Shown: positions 55,201-62,699 of the stretch, piece by piece | How positions within the stretch are numbered: position 1 is the stretch's first letter | Layout of the letters: each line of letters opens with the position of its first letter | Assembly (NCBI GenBank): GCA_902764415.1 | Contig: CACWVU010000005.1 | Coordinates: 1 to 64,000 of the forward strand | Direction: 5' to 3' | DNA: 64,000 bases | From: an uncultured bacterium | GTDB lineage: Bacteria; Verrucomicrobiota; Kiritimatiellia; RFP12; UBA1067 | Notes under the pieces: generated by a model | What the model was told of the DNA's origin: nothing | What the model saw: only the letters and a program-made list of their open reading frames with translations | Databases searched by the model: none | Program-made: the position numbers and the translations under genes

Positions 55201-56079
55201 TCAGAACTGGTACTGCACGCTGAGGACGAAGCCGCCGCCGACGCCGAGGCGGTCCGTCCGTCCGTCGCGGTAGAAGCGGTCCTTGTCGCCCGTGTAGGCG
55301 TATGCGCCGACCAGCGTCAGCGAGTCCGTCACGAACCACGCGACATGTCCGTCGAAGTAGTCGTGGTTGGTGATGCCGTCGCCGACGTGGACGCCTTGCT
55401 TGTACTCGAATCCGATCGCGATCTGCTCGACTGGGATGAGGTCGATGTTCGCGAAGACGGCGGCGCCGTACTTGTTGTGGCCGACCACGCCATTCACGAC
55501 TTCGTCCGAGAGCAGTCCGCCGACAGAGACGAGCACTGGAATCGGAGACTCCTTGATGAGCTTCGAGGCGACGACGTATCCGTCGAAGCCGTGGTGCTTC
55601 AGGCCGAGCGCGTCGACCGTCTCGGAGTCGGTGTACTTGTACACGCCGCCGACGGCGAGCGCCGGGACCCAGGACGTGTCAAACGCATTCTCGTCGAGGA
55701 AGCGCAGCTTCGCGCCGACGTTGTACTTGTTGATGTTGTTGTCGCCGTAGTTCTTGGCGTTGACGAACTCGTACCCGCCGGATATCTCCAGCCTGTCGAA
55801 GAACGTCACTGCCGCGCCGAGCGAGAACCAGTTGATTTCCGCGTCGGTCAGGTTGACGTACCATCCGCCGACCTGCGGCTTCGAGACGATTCCGTTCAGG
55901 ACGTTAGTCTCGCCGCCGTCCCATGGTCGGCCTGCGGTATACGCAAGCGGGTTGAAGGCAATGCCTCCGGTGCCCTGCAGGTTGTTGAGCGGGACTCCCG
56001 CCGTGAGTGTCGAAGCCGCCGCGACCACAACGGATGAGATTACGGTGCGGACGAATTTCCTGTTGATGTTGTTGTTCAT
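55201..56079 (-). CDS. DUF3034-like outer-membrane beta-barrel protein
   Basis: 292 residues. The signal peptide ends around AASTLTAG, then GVPLNNLQGTGGIAFNPLAY, the characteristic start of DUF3034-type proteins. Amphipathic strands alternate to the end and the last residue is Phe (FVLSVQYQF), as in outer-membrane barrels. The function of the family is unknown. It sits between metY and the cysK operon, so a role in uptake of a sulfur compound or amino acid is conceivable but unproven. Start preceded by AAGGAG. Confidence 0.75.
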   Translation of the reverse strand: MNNNINRKFVRTVISSVVVAAASTLTAGVPLNNLQGTGGIAFNPLAYTAGRPWDGGETNVLNGIVSKPQVGGWYVNLTDAEINWFSLGAAVTFFDRLEISGGYEFVNAKNYGDNNINKYNVGAKLRFLDENAFDTSWVPALAVGGVYKYTDSETVDALGLKHHGFDGYVVASKLIKESPIPVLVSVGGLLSDEVVNGVVGHNKYGAAVFANIDLIPVEQIAIGFEYKQGVHVGDGITNHDYFDGHVAWFVTDSLTLVGAYAYTGDKDRFYRDGRTDRLGVGGGFVLSVQYQF

Positions 56080-56124
56080 TTTTTATGCTCCTTGTTTGGT
56101 GTTTCTGTTTGTTTTCTTATAAAT

Positions 56125-56153
56125 GGTCCGTCCGGGACCATCCCGGACGGACC
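56125..56153 (-). terminator. Terminator-like hairpin after metY
   Basis: GGTCCGTCCGGGA / TCCCGGACGGACC is a 13-bp perfect stem with a 3-nt loop, 7 nt after the metY stop. The run after it (ATTTATAAG) is only moderately U-rich. Confidence 0.7.
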
Positions 56154-56160
56154 GGGGGGA

Positions 56161-57456
56161 TTAGATCGTCTCCAGCGCCCGGTCGAGCTCCGCGACGATG
56201 TCGTCGATGTGCTCGAGTCCGATGGAGAGGCGGATCAGCTCCGGCAGGACTCCGCCCTTGCGCAGGTCCTCGTCGGAGAGCTGCGAGTGGGTCGTCGAGG
56301 CCGGGTGGATGACGAGGCTCTTGGCGTCGCCGACGTTGGCGAGGAGCGAAAAGATCTCGCCGTTGAGCGCGTCCGCGAAACATCGGGCCTTCTCCGCACC
56401 GCCCTTGACGCCGATGACAACCATCCCGCCCGCGCCGTTCGGCAGGTACTTCCTGGCGAGCTCCGGCTGGGTGAGCGAAGGATACTTCACCCACGCCACC
56501 TTCGGGTGCTGCTCGAGGTGCTTCGCGACCGCGAGCGCGTTCTCGCTGTGGCGGGCGATCCTGAGCGGCAGCGACTCCACTCCCTGCAGGAACACCCACG
56601 CCGCGTCCGGCGCGAGCGTCGGGCCCTGGTTGCGGATGCCGACCGTGAGCAGCCGGATCGAGAACGCCACCGGCTTGAGCGGCTCCGGGAGGTCGTGCGC
56701 GAAGCGGAGCCCGTGGTAGCCCGCGTCCGGCTCGTTGTAGAGCGCGAACCTGGGGTTAGTCCAGTCGAACCCGCCTTTCTCCACCACGACGCCGCCGATG
56801 CCCGCGCCGTGCCCGCCGATCCACTTCGAAAGCGAGTGGATGACGAAGTCCGCGCCGTGGTCGAGCGCCCTCAGGAGCGGCGGCGGCGTAAACGTCGCGT
56901 CGACGACGAGCGGCAGGCCGTGGCGGTGCGCGACCTCGGCATAGCCTTCGATGTCCGCGATGTCAAGGGCGGGGTTGCCGACCGCCTCGATGAAGAGAAG
57001 CCTGGTCTTCTCGTTTATCGCCGCTTCGACGGCCCCGAAGTCGTTGACGGGCGTGAAGTTCACCTTGATTCCGGCATTGGGGAGAATCGCGTCGAACTGG
57101 CTGAAGGTGCCGCCGTAGAGGTTCGACGCCGCCACCACCTCGTCGCCCGCGCGGGCGATGTTGGTGATCGTGAAGTAGATCGCCGCCGTGCCGCTGGAGA
57201 GCGTCTGCGCCGCCGCGCCGCCCTCGAGCGCCGCGATGCGCTTGGCGAGCACGTCGTTCGTCGGGTTCATGAGCCGCGCGTAGATGTTGCCGAGCTCCCG
57301 GAGGCCGAAGAGGTCCGCCCCGTGCTTGGAGTCGCGGAAGTTGTAGGCGGTGGTCCGGTAGACCGGCACCGCCCTCGCCTTGGTCGCGGGGTCGCCGAAT
57401 GCGTCCTGCCCGGCGTGCACCGCCAGCGTCTCGATGTGGTACTTTCTGTCGCTCAT
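56161..57456 (-). CDS. metY: O-acetylhomoserine sulfhydrylase
   Basis: 431 residues of the Cys/Met-metabolism PLP family (fold type I). IETLAVHAGQDAFGDPATKA start, YARLMNPTNDVLAKRIAALE, HSLSKWIGGHGAGIGGVVVE with the PLP Lys, and the insert VNFTPVNDFGAVEAAINEKT. A length of about 430 residues and the GRELGN-like FGLRELGNIYARLMNPT fit MetY rather than MetB. Catalyses O-acetylhomoserine plus sulfide (or protein thiocarboxylate) to homocysteine. It has a weak -35 and two palindromes upstream, so it is probably activator-controlled. Confidence 0.95.
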   Translation of the reverse strand: MSDRKYHIETLAVHAGQDAFGDPATKARAVPVYRTTAYNFRDSKHGADLFGLRELGNIYARLMNPTNDVLAKRIAALEGGAAAQTLSSGTAAIYFTITNIARAGDEVVAASNLYGGTFSQFDAILPNAGIKVNFTPVNDFGAVEAAINEKTRLLFIEAVGNPALDIADIEGYAEVAHRHGLPLVVDATFTPPPLLRALDHGADFVIHSLSKWIGGHGAGIGGVVVEKGGFDWTNPRFALYNEPDAGYHGLRFAHDLPEPLKPVAFSIRLLTVGIRNQGPTLAPDAAWVFLQGVESLPLRIARHSENALAVAKHLEQHPKVAWVKYPSLTQPELARKYLPNGAGGMVVIGVKGGAEKARCFADALNGEIFSLLANVGDAKSLVIHPASTTHSQLSDEDLRKGGVLPELIRLSIGLEHIDDIVAELDRALETI

Positions 57457-57493
57457 TGCCGTTGCTCCTTTCCTGTGGTGGTCAACGGCGTGT

Positions 57494-57565
57494 ATTATCT
57501 CATTTTTCGAGCGACATAGGGTAATCGGAATATATTCCCTTACGCCATAGGCAATGCCTATGGCG
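57494..57565 (-). promoter_or_regulatory. metY promoter with two palindromic operator candidates
   Basis: -10 GATAAT (57499-57494, minus strand) without a good -35. Upstream are GGAATATATTCC (57527-57538), a perfect 12-bp palindrome, and CGCCATAGGC/GCCTATGGCG (57543-57552, 57556-57565), a 10-bp inverted repeat with a 3-bp spacer. The placement just upstream of a poor -35 suits a LysR-type activator. The second repeat may also be the end of the U32 transcript. Confidence 0.6.
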
Positions 57566-57568
57566 GCG

Positions 57569-58852
57569 TCATCTCCGGGGCTTCCCCGATTTTCTATCCT
57601 CCATGAAGAACACCTTGTCGCCGACGCGGCAGCGCGGCGCGCGGAAAGTCGCCCACTCGCCCTTCCCGGCCGACTCGAGCCGCTCGTCGTCGCGCCGCAG
57701 CTCGTCGACCACAACCTCCACCACCCCGGTCGTGGGTCCGTGGATCTGCACCGTGTCGCCAACGGCGAGCGGATGGTCCTGGATCTGCACCTGCGCAATG
57801 CCGGCCTTGAGGAAGTAGTCGACCACGACCCCGGCGTGGCGCTTGACGAGCGTCGAGAGCGAGTCCTGCGAGTCGGCGAACTGGTCCACCCCAGGCCGCC
57901 CGAAGTAGAGCCCGCGCGAAAACTCGCGGTGGAAGACCTTGGCGACCTCCGCCTCCAGCTCGGCGACGAGCTCCTTCGTATACTCGCCCGCGGCGATCGC
58001 GTCGACGGCGCGTCTATATGCCGCCGTCACCGTGTGCACGTACTCGGCGTTGCGCGCACGCCCCTCGATCTTGAAGCTCGCCACCCCGGCGTCTACGAGC
58101 CGGTCGAGGAAGGCGAGCGAGCAGAGGTCCTTGGCGGAGAGGATCGTACGCGGCTCCACTACGAAGGCCGTGTCCGACTCGTGCACCGGCTTCCCGTTTT
58201 CGTCCTCGTAGAGGTCCACCGCCTTCACCTCGAACCGCCGCCGGCACGGCTGGCGGCACTCGCCGCGGCACGCGCTCGCGCCGAAGGCGTCGTGGCTCAT
58301 GAAGCACCGCCCCGACTCCGCCACGCACTGCGCGCCGTGGACGAAGCATTCGATCTCCGTCGGCGCCACCGCCGCGGCAATCGCCTTCACCTCGCCGAGC
58401 GTGCACTCGCGCGCCAGCACCACCCGCGACGCGCCGTGCTCCGCGAGGAAGCGCACCGCCTCGGAGTTGGACACCGACATCTGCGTCGAGACGTGGAACG
58501 GCACCCCGCGCTCCCGGCAGAGCGCGATCACGCCCCAGTCCGAGACGATCGCCGCGTCGACGTAGGGCTTCGCCGCATCGAGGACGCGCGCGACTTCCGC
58601 GGTCTCGCCCTCGAACATGATCGCGTTGAGCGCAAGGTACGCCTTCGCGCCGCGCGCGCGGCAGCGGCGGGCGATCTCCGGCAGGTCCTCCTCGCGGAAG
58701 TTCACCCCGCTCCGCGCGCGCATGTTGAAGGTGCCGAGCCCGAAGTAGACCGCGTCCGCCCCGGCGTCGAGCGCGGCCTGGAGGCAGGTAAAGTCGCCCG
58801 CCGGAGAAAGTATCTCCGGCCTGCACGCCCCGTCTCTCTTCATCTCCGGCAT
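57569..58852 (-). CDS. U32-family protein (TrhP/YegQ-like, tRNA uridine hydroxylation)
   Basis: 427 residues. PEILSPAGDFTCLQAALDAG is the start of peptidase U32 domain proteins. VVLARECTLGEVKAIAAAV, IECFVHGAQCVAESGRCFMS and ACRGECRQPCRRRFEV hold the conserved Cys set. ILSAKDLCSLAFLDRLVDAG and FKIEGRARNAEYVHTVTAAY complete the TrhP/YegQ-like pattern, so prephenate-dependent tRNA 5-hydroxyuridine formation is more likely than proteolysis. The start at 58852 is immediately at the predicted +1; the open frame extending upstream is in the integrase promoter region. Confidence 0.85.
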   Translation of the reverse strand: MPEMKRDGACRPEILSPAGDFTCLQAALDAGADAVYFGLGTFNMRARSGVNFREEDLPEIARRCRARGAKAYLALNAIMFEGETAEVARVLDAAKPYVDAAIVSDWGVIALCRERGVPFHVSTQMSVSNSEAVRFLAEHGASRVVLARECTLGEVKAIAAAVAPTEIECFVHGAQCVAESGRCFMSHDAFGASACRGECRQPCRRRFEVKAVDLYEDENGKPVHESDTAFVVEPRTILSAKDLCSLAFLDRLVDAGVASFKIEGRARNAEYVHTVTAAYRRAVDAIAAGEYTKELVAELEAEVAKVFHREFSRGLYFGRPGVDQFADSQDSLSTLVKRHAGVVVDYFLKAGIAQVQIQDHPLAVGDTVQIHGPTTGVVEVVVDELRRDDERLESAGKGEWATFRAPRCRVGDKVFFMEDRKSGKPRR

Positions 58853-58858
58853 GTGCGA

Positions 58859-58867
58859 ATTATACCA
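58859..58867 (-). promoter_or_regulatory. Leaderless extended -10 promoter of the U32 gene
   Basis: Minus strand TGGTATAAT, TATAAT at 58864-58859 and 6 nt to the ATG at 58852, the same spacing as at the LysR gene. Confidence 0.72.
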
Positions 58868-58883
58868 TATTCGCCGCGGCGGG

Positions 58884-58913
58884 TTGCGCCCCGAAGGCCG
58901 CAGTTGGTAAAAT
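58884..58913 (+). promoter_or_regulatory. Tyrosine recombinase promoter
   Basis: TTGCGC (58884-58889), 18-bp spacer, TTGG TAAAAT (58908-58913). GAAAGGA (58936-58942) is the ribosome site before the ATG at 58950. Confidence 0.55.
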
Positions 58914-58949
58914 CCGCGCCCAAAATACCAAATAGAAAGGAACACGAGA

Positions 58950-60200
58950 ATGGCAAGACACAAGGGAACCGGCAACCTGCAGCAGGAACGGAACGGCCTC
59001 TGGACCGCCCGCGTCGGCGTCAACGGACGGCGCATCTGCCGCTCCACCGGCACCGCCGACCGCGCCCTGGCCGAGCGGTTCCTGGAGCGAATTCTCCGCC
59101 CGCTTGGACTCGGACGCACCCGACTCCCGCTCGCCGAGGCCTGGCACCGCTACGAAATGTCGCCGAACCGCCGCGACGTCGCCCGAGCCACCATGAAGTC
59201 CAAGCGCTCCACCTGGATGCGCTTCGCGCGCTGGATGGAGGCGAACCACCTCGAGGCCGGCTGCCTCTCCGAAGTCACCGAGGAGGCCGTCGCCGAGTAC
59301 CTCGCCGAACTCCGCTGCCGCCACTCCGCCACCACCTACAACAACCACGTCTGCACCCTGCGCGAGATGTTCCGCCTGCTCGCCGGACCCGACGCCGCCT
59401 TCGACCCCTGGGCCGCCGTCCGCCTGCGCGCCGACGACTCCGTCAGCCGCCGCGAGCTTTCGCTCGAAGAGCTGGAGCGCCTTCACGCCGCCGCCGCGGA
59501 GGCCGGGCCGGAGTGGCGGCTCCTCTTCGCCACCGGACTCTACACCGGGCTCCGCCTCGGCGACTGCTGCCGCCTCGCCTGGGCGAACGTCGACCTCGCC
59601 CGGCAGACCATCCAAGTCATCCCGGAGAAGACCCGGCGCCACGCGCACGGGCGCCCGGTGACGATCCCCATCCACCCCCGGCTCCTCGCCGAGCTCAAGG
59701 CGCTCGCCGCCGACGCAAAACGCCGCGGACAGGACTACGTCAACCCCGCCGTCGCCGAACTCTACCTCAACCGCAACTGGGAGCTCGACGACCGCCTGCG
59801 GCGCATCTTCAGGCGCGCGAACATCGCCATGAACGTGCGCATGGCGGGGCGCAGCCGCCGCAGCGTCGTCGCCTCATTCCACAGCCTTCGCCACACCTTC
59901 GTCTCGCTCTCGGCCAACGCCGGCGTGCCGCTCGCGGCGGTGCAGGCCATCGTCGGCCACACCTCGACGGCGATGACCCGCCACTACTACCACGAGAACG
60001 AGGACGCGCTCCGCCGCGCAGTCGAAGCCATCCCCGCCATCGGCGCGCCCGCGGCGCCTGCCGCGCAAACCGCCGCGACATCAGCGCGGCCGACCACGCC
60101 GGCGCAGCGGCTCAAGGCCCTGAAGCGACTCCTCGCCCAGGGCCTTGTCAACGAGACGGAGTACGCCGCCGCCCGCTCCCGCATCCTCGGAGAACTATGA
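58950..60200 (+). CDS. Tyrosine recombinase with C-terminal SHOCT-like tail
   Basis: 416 residues. The N-terminal SAM-like core-binding domain runs about 55-150. The catalytic domain has ATGLYTGLRLGDCCRLAW (Arg I), SFHSLRHTFVSLSANAGV (HxxR), IVGHTSTAMTRHYYH (His and the nucleophilic Tyr). After residue 370 a Pro/Ala-rich link leads to AQRLKALKRLLAQGLVNETE and EYAAARSRIL, a SHOCT-like helical hairpin. No phage or integrative element genes are next to it and no att site is evident. Domestication or an excised element remnant is possible. Confidence 0.9.
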   Translation: MARHKGTGNLQQERNGLWTARVGVNGRRICRSTGTADRALAERFLERILRPLGLGRTRLPLAEAWHRYEMSPNRRDVARATMKSKRSTWMRFARWMEANHLEAGCLSEVTEEAVAEYLAELRCRHSATTYNNHVCTLREMFRLLAGPDAAFDPWAAVRLRADDSVSRRELSLEELERLHAAAAEAGPEWRLLFATGLYTGLRLGDCCRLAWANVDLARQTIQVIPEKTRRHAHGRPVTIPIHPRLLAELKALAADAKRRGQDYVNPAVAELYLNRNWELDDRLRRIFRRANIAMNVRMAGRSRRSVVASFHSLRHTFVSLSANAGVPLAAVQAIVGHTSTAMTRHYYHENEDALRRAVEAIPAIGAPAAPAAQTAATSARPTTPAQRLKALKRLLAQGLVNETEYAAARSRILGEL

Positions 60201-60202
60201 GG

Positions 60203-60229
60203 CGTGGTTCGTGACTCGTGGTTCGTGGT
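60203..60229. repeat. GTTCGTG tandem repeat between convergent genes
   Basis: GTGGTTCGTGACTCGTGGTT (60204-60223) continues as CGTGGT. Same unit as at 20009 and 40237, here in the 30-bp space between the integrase and ABC-F stops. Confidence 0.78.
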
Positions 60230-60230
60230 A

Positions 60231-61835
60231 TTACTTCCGGCGCGAAAGCGCCTCGTGGTATTCCGAGCAGCTGCCCTCGAACCAGGTGGTGCGGCCCTTG
60301 CCCTCGAAGGCGAGGATGTGGGTCGCGATGCGGTCGAGGAACCAGCGGTCGTGCGAGACCACCATCACGCAGCCGCCGAACTCCTGCAGGCCCTCCTCCA
60401 GCGAGCGGAGCGTCGCGACGTCGAGGTCGTTGGTGGGTTCGTCGAGAAGCAGCAGGTTGCCGCCCGAGGCGAGCAGCTTCGCCAGGTGCACGCGGTTGCG
60501 CTCGCCGCCGGAGAGGACGCCGACCTTCTTCTGCTGCTCCGGCCCGCGGAAGTTGAAGCGCGAGCAGTAGGCGCGGCCGTTCATCATCGTGGTGCCGGCG
60601 AGCTTCACGAACTCGCCGCCGCCGGTGATCGCCTCGTAGACGGTCTCGTCCGGCTTGAGCTCGCTGCGCGTCTGGTCGACGTAGGCGATCTTCACCGTGT
60701 CGCCGACCTTGAAGGAGCCGGAGAGCGGCTGGAGCTGCCCGGTGATGAGCTTGAAGAGCGTGGTCTTGCCGGCGCCGTTCGCGCCGATGACGCCCACGAT
60801 GCCGCCGCGCGGCAGGTCGAAGTTTAGGTCTTCGTAGAGGACGTCGCCGTCGAAGCCCATCTTGACGTGCTCGGCGCGGACGACCAGGTCGCCGAGGCGC
60901 GGCCCGGGCGGGATGCGGATGACGAGGTCGTCCTCGCGGGTGGAGACCTCCTTCTTCTGCAGCTCTTCGTAGCGCTCGACGCGGGCCTTGGCCTTGGCAT
61001 GGCGTCCCGAGGGGTTGGTCTGGATCCACTTGAGCTCGTTCTCCAGCAGCTTCTGGCGGGACTTCTCGACCTTCGCCTCGCGCTGGAGCATCGCCTCCTT
61101 CTGCTTGAGCCACTCCTCGTAGTTGCCCTTGTAGGGGTAGCAGATGCCGCGGTCGATCTCGAGGATCCACTCGGTGACGTCGGAGAGGAAGTAGCGGTCG
61201 TGGGTGACGACGATGAGCGTACCCTTGAAGTCCTTGAGGTACTCCTCGAGCCGGAAGGTGGTCTCGGCGTCGAGGTGGTTTGTGGGCTCGTCGAGGAGGA
61301 GGACGTCCGGGTTCGAGAGGAGCAGGCGCGCGATCGCGACGCGGCGGCGCTCGCCGCCGGAGAGCACCGCGACCTTGCGGTCGCCGGGCGGGCAGTTGAG
61401 GTCGGCCATGCGCCGCTCGACGAGGTTCTCGAGGTTCCAGTAGTCGTTGGCGTCGATGATCTCCTGGAGCCTCTCCATCTCCGACGCGGCCTTGGGGTCG
61501 TCGAGCTCGCAGCAGAGGTCCTCGTAGCGCGTCACCATCGCCTGGGCGTCGGCGACGCCCTCCATCACCGTCTCGAGCACGGTCTTGGAGTCGTCGAGCT
61601 CCGGCTCCTGCGGGAGGTAGCCGACCTTGGTGCCCTTCGCCACCTGCACCGTGCCCATGAGGTCGGTGTCGAGCCCGGCGAGGATCTTGAGGAGGGACGA
61701 CTTGCCGGCGCCGTTGGCGCCGATGACGCCGATGTGCGCGCCGTAGAAGAACGAGAGGTTGACGTCCTTGAGGATGGTCTTGGTCCCCTGCTGCTTGGTG
61801 ACGTCCACGAGGCTGAACTGGTATTCTCCTGCCAT
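60231..61835 (-). CDS. ettA: ABC-F translation factor (EttA-like)
   Basis: 534 residues, two ABC ATPase domains without membrane parts. GVIGANGAGKSSLLKILAGL and GVIGANGAGKTTLFKLITGQ are the Walker A motifs, VLSGGERRRVAIARLLLS and VLSGGERNRVHLAKLLAS the signatures, LLLDEPTNHLDAETT and LLLDEPTNDLDVATL the Walker B motifs. The linker (ELKWIQTNPSGRHAKAKARV) is the EttA-type P-site tRNA-interaction motif. Binds the ribosomal E site and gates elongation. The start 61835 has AAGGAG upstream; an earlier in-frame ATG lies in the rsmA stop region. Confidence 0.95.
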   Translation of the reverse strand: MAGEYQFSLVDVTKQQGTKTILKDVNLSFFYGAHIGVIGANGAGKSSLLKILAGLDTDLMGTVQVAKGTKVGYLPQEPELDDSKTVLETVMEGVADAQAMVTRYEDLCCELDDPKAASEMERLQEIIDANDYWNLENLVERRMADLNCPPGDRKVAVLSGGERRRVAIARLLLSNPDVLLLDEPTNHLDAETTFRLEEYLKDFKGTLIVVTHDRYFLSDVTEWILEIDRGICYPYKGNYEEWLKQKEAMLQREAKVEKSRQKLLENELKWIQTNPSGRHAKAKARVERYEELQKKEVSTREDDLVIRIPPGPRLGDLVVRAEHVKMGFDGDVLYEDLNFDLPRGGIVGVIGANGAGKTTLFKLITGQLQPLSGSFKVGDTVKIAYVDQTRSELKPDETVYEAITGGGEFVKLAGTTMMNGRAYCSRFNFRGPEQQKKVGVLSGGERNRVHLAKLLASGGNLLLLDEPTNDLDVATLRSLEEGLQEFGGCVMVVSHDRWFLDRIATHILAFEGKGRTTWFEGSCSEYHEALSRRK

Positions 61836-61863
61836 TTTGCTTTCTCCTTGACTGTTGCCTGTT

Positions 61864-62697
61864 TCAGATCTCCGCGCCGCCGCGCACGAACGCCGCGGCA
61901 AGCCCCTTCCAGTCCTCGACCGAGAGCTCCTCGGCGCGGGCGGTGGACTCGAGGAGCCCGCGGAAGACGCCGCCGAGCTGCTTGCGCCGGTGCTCGAAGC
62001 CGCGCTTGACGATGCGCCTGAACATGCGGCGCTCCTCGGACGACATCGCCGCGGCGCGGTCGTGGCGGACGAGCCGCACCACCGCCGACCCCACCTCCGG
62101 CCGCGGCCAGAAGCAGGAGGCGGAAACCTTGCGCACGACCTCGACGTCGTAGTCGAGCTGGGCGAGCACTCCGGCGAGGCCGCGGGCGCGCGAGCCTTCC
62201 TTCGCCGCGAGCCGGTCAGCGACCTCGGTCTGCATCAGCGCGGTCATCGCGGCCGGGGCGCGGCGCTCGACGAGCTCGAGGAGGATGCGGGTGCCGGCCT
62301 GGTAGGGGAGGTTGGAGACCATGCAGTCGAAGGCGGCGGGGTCGAAGGCGGCGAAGGCGCCGCGGCCGGCGACGACGTCCAGCGCGTCGCCCTCGACGAC
62401 GGCGAGGCCGGCGGGGCTGCCCAGCGCCGCGGCGAGGCGCGCGGCGAGCGCGGGGTCCTTCTCGACCGCGGTCACGCGGCAGCCGCGGGCAAGCAGCTCC
62501 TCGGTCATGACGCCGAGGCCGGGGCCGATCTCGAGGACCGCCGGGGACTCCTTGCCGGCGCAGGGCGCGAGGCCGGCGTCGACGATGGCCTTGAGCACGT
62601 TGAGGTCGACGAGGAAGTTCTGCCCCATCGTGCGGTTGGGGCGGAAGCCGTTGGCGAGGCACCATTCGCGGACCTGGGAGGGACTCGTCAAGTTCAT
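61864..62697 (-). CDS. rsmA: 16S rRNA (adenine1518-N6/adenine1519-N6)-dimethyltransferase
   Basis: 277 residues. FRPNRTMGQNFLVDLNVLKA is the KsgA start. VLEIGPGLGVMTEELLARG is SAM motif I, DCMVSNLPYQAGTRILLEL the catalytic NLPY, and ASCFWPRPEVGSAVVRL the conserved C-terminal motif. It dimethylates two adjacent adenosines of helix 45 in late 30S assembly. The start 62697 is 2 nt after the stop of the AsmA-like gene; it lies 29 bp before the ABC-F gene. Confidence 0.96.
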   Translation of the reverse strand: MNLTSPSQVREWCLANGFRPNRTMGQNFLVDLNVLKAIVDAGLAPCAGKESPAVLEIGPGLGVMTEELLARGCRVTAVEKDPALAARLAAALGSPAGLAVVEGDALDVVAGRGAFAAFDPAAFDCMVSNLPYQAGTRILLELVERRAPAAMTALMQTEVADRLAAKEGSRARGLAGVLAQLDYDVEVVRKVSASCFWPRPEVGSAVVRLVRHDRAAAMSSEERRMFRRIVKRGFEHRRKQLGGVFRGLLESTARAEELSVEDWKGLAAAFVRGGAEI

Positions 62698-62699
62698 CT

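Noticed and set aside
57569-58852. Collagenase/protease function for the U32 protein
   Set aside because: The TrhP/YegQ-like motifs and Cys set point to tRNA modification; the protease name is historical.
58950-60200. Integrative element or prophage
   Set aside because: Only the recombinase is present; flanking genes (U32, ABC-F, rsmA) are ordinary chromosomal genes and no att repeats were seen.
57554-60214. Plus-strand open frame of nearly 900 codons across the U32 and integrase genes
   Set aside because: It spans two real genes in other frames, has Arg/Pro-rich composition and no recognisable domain.
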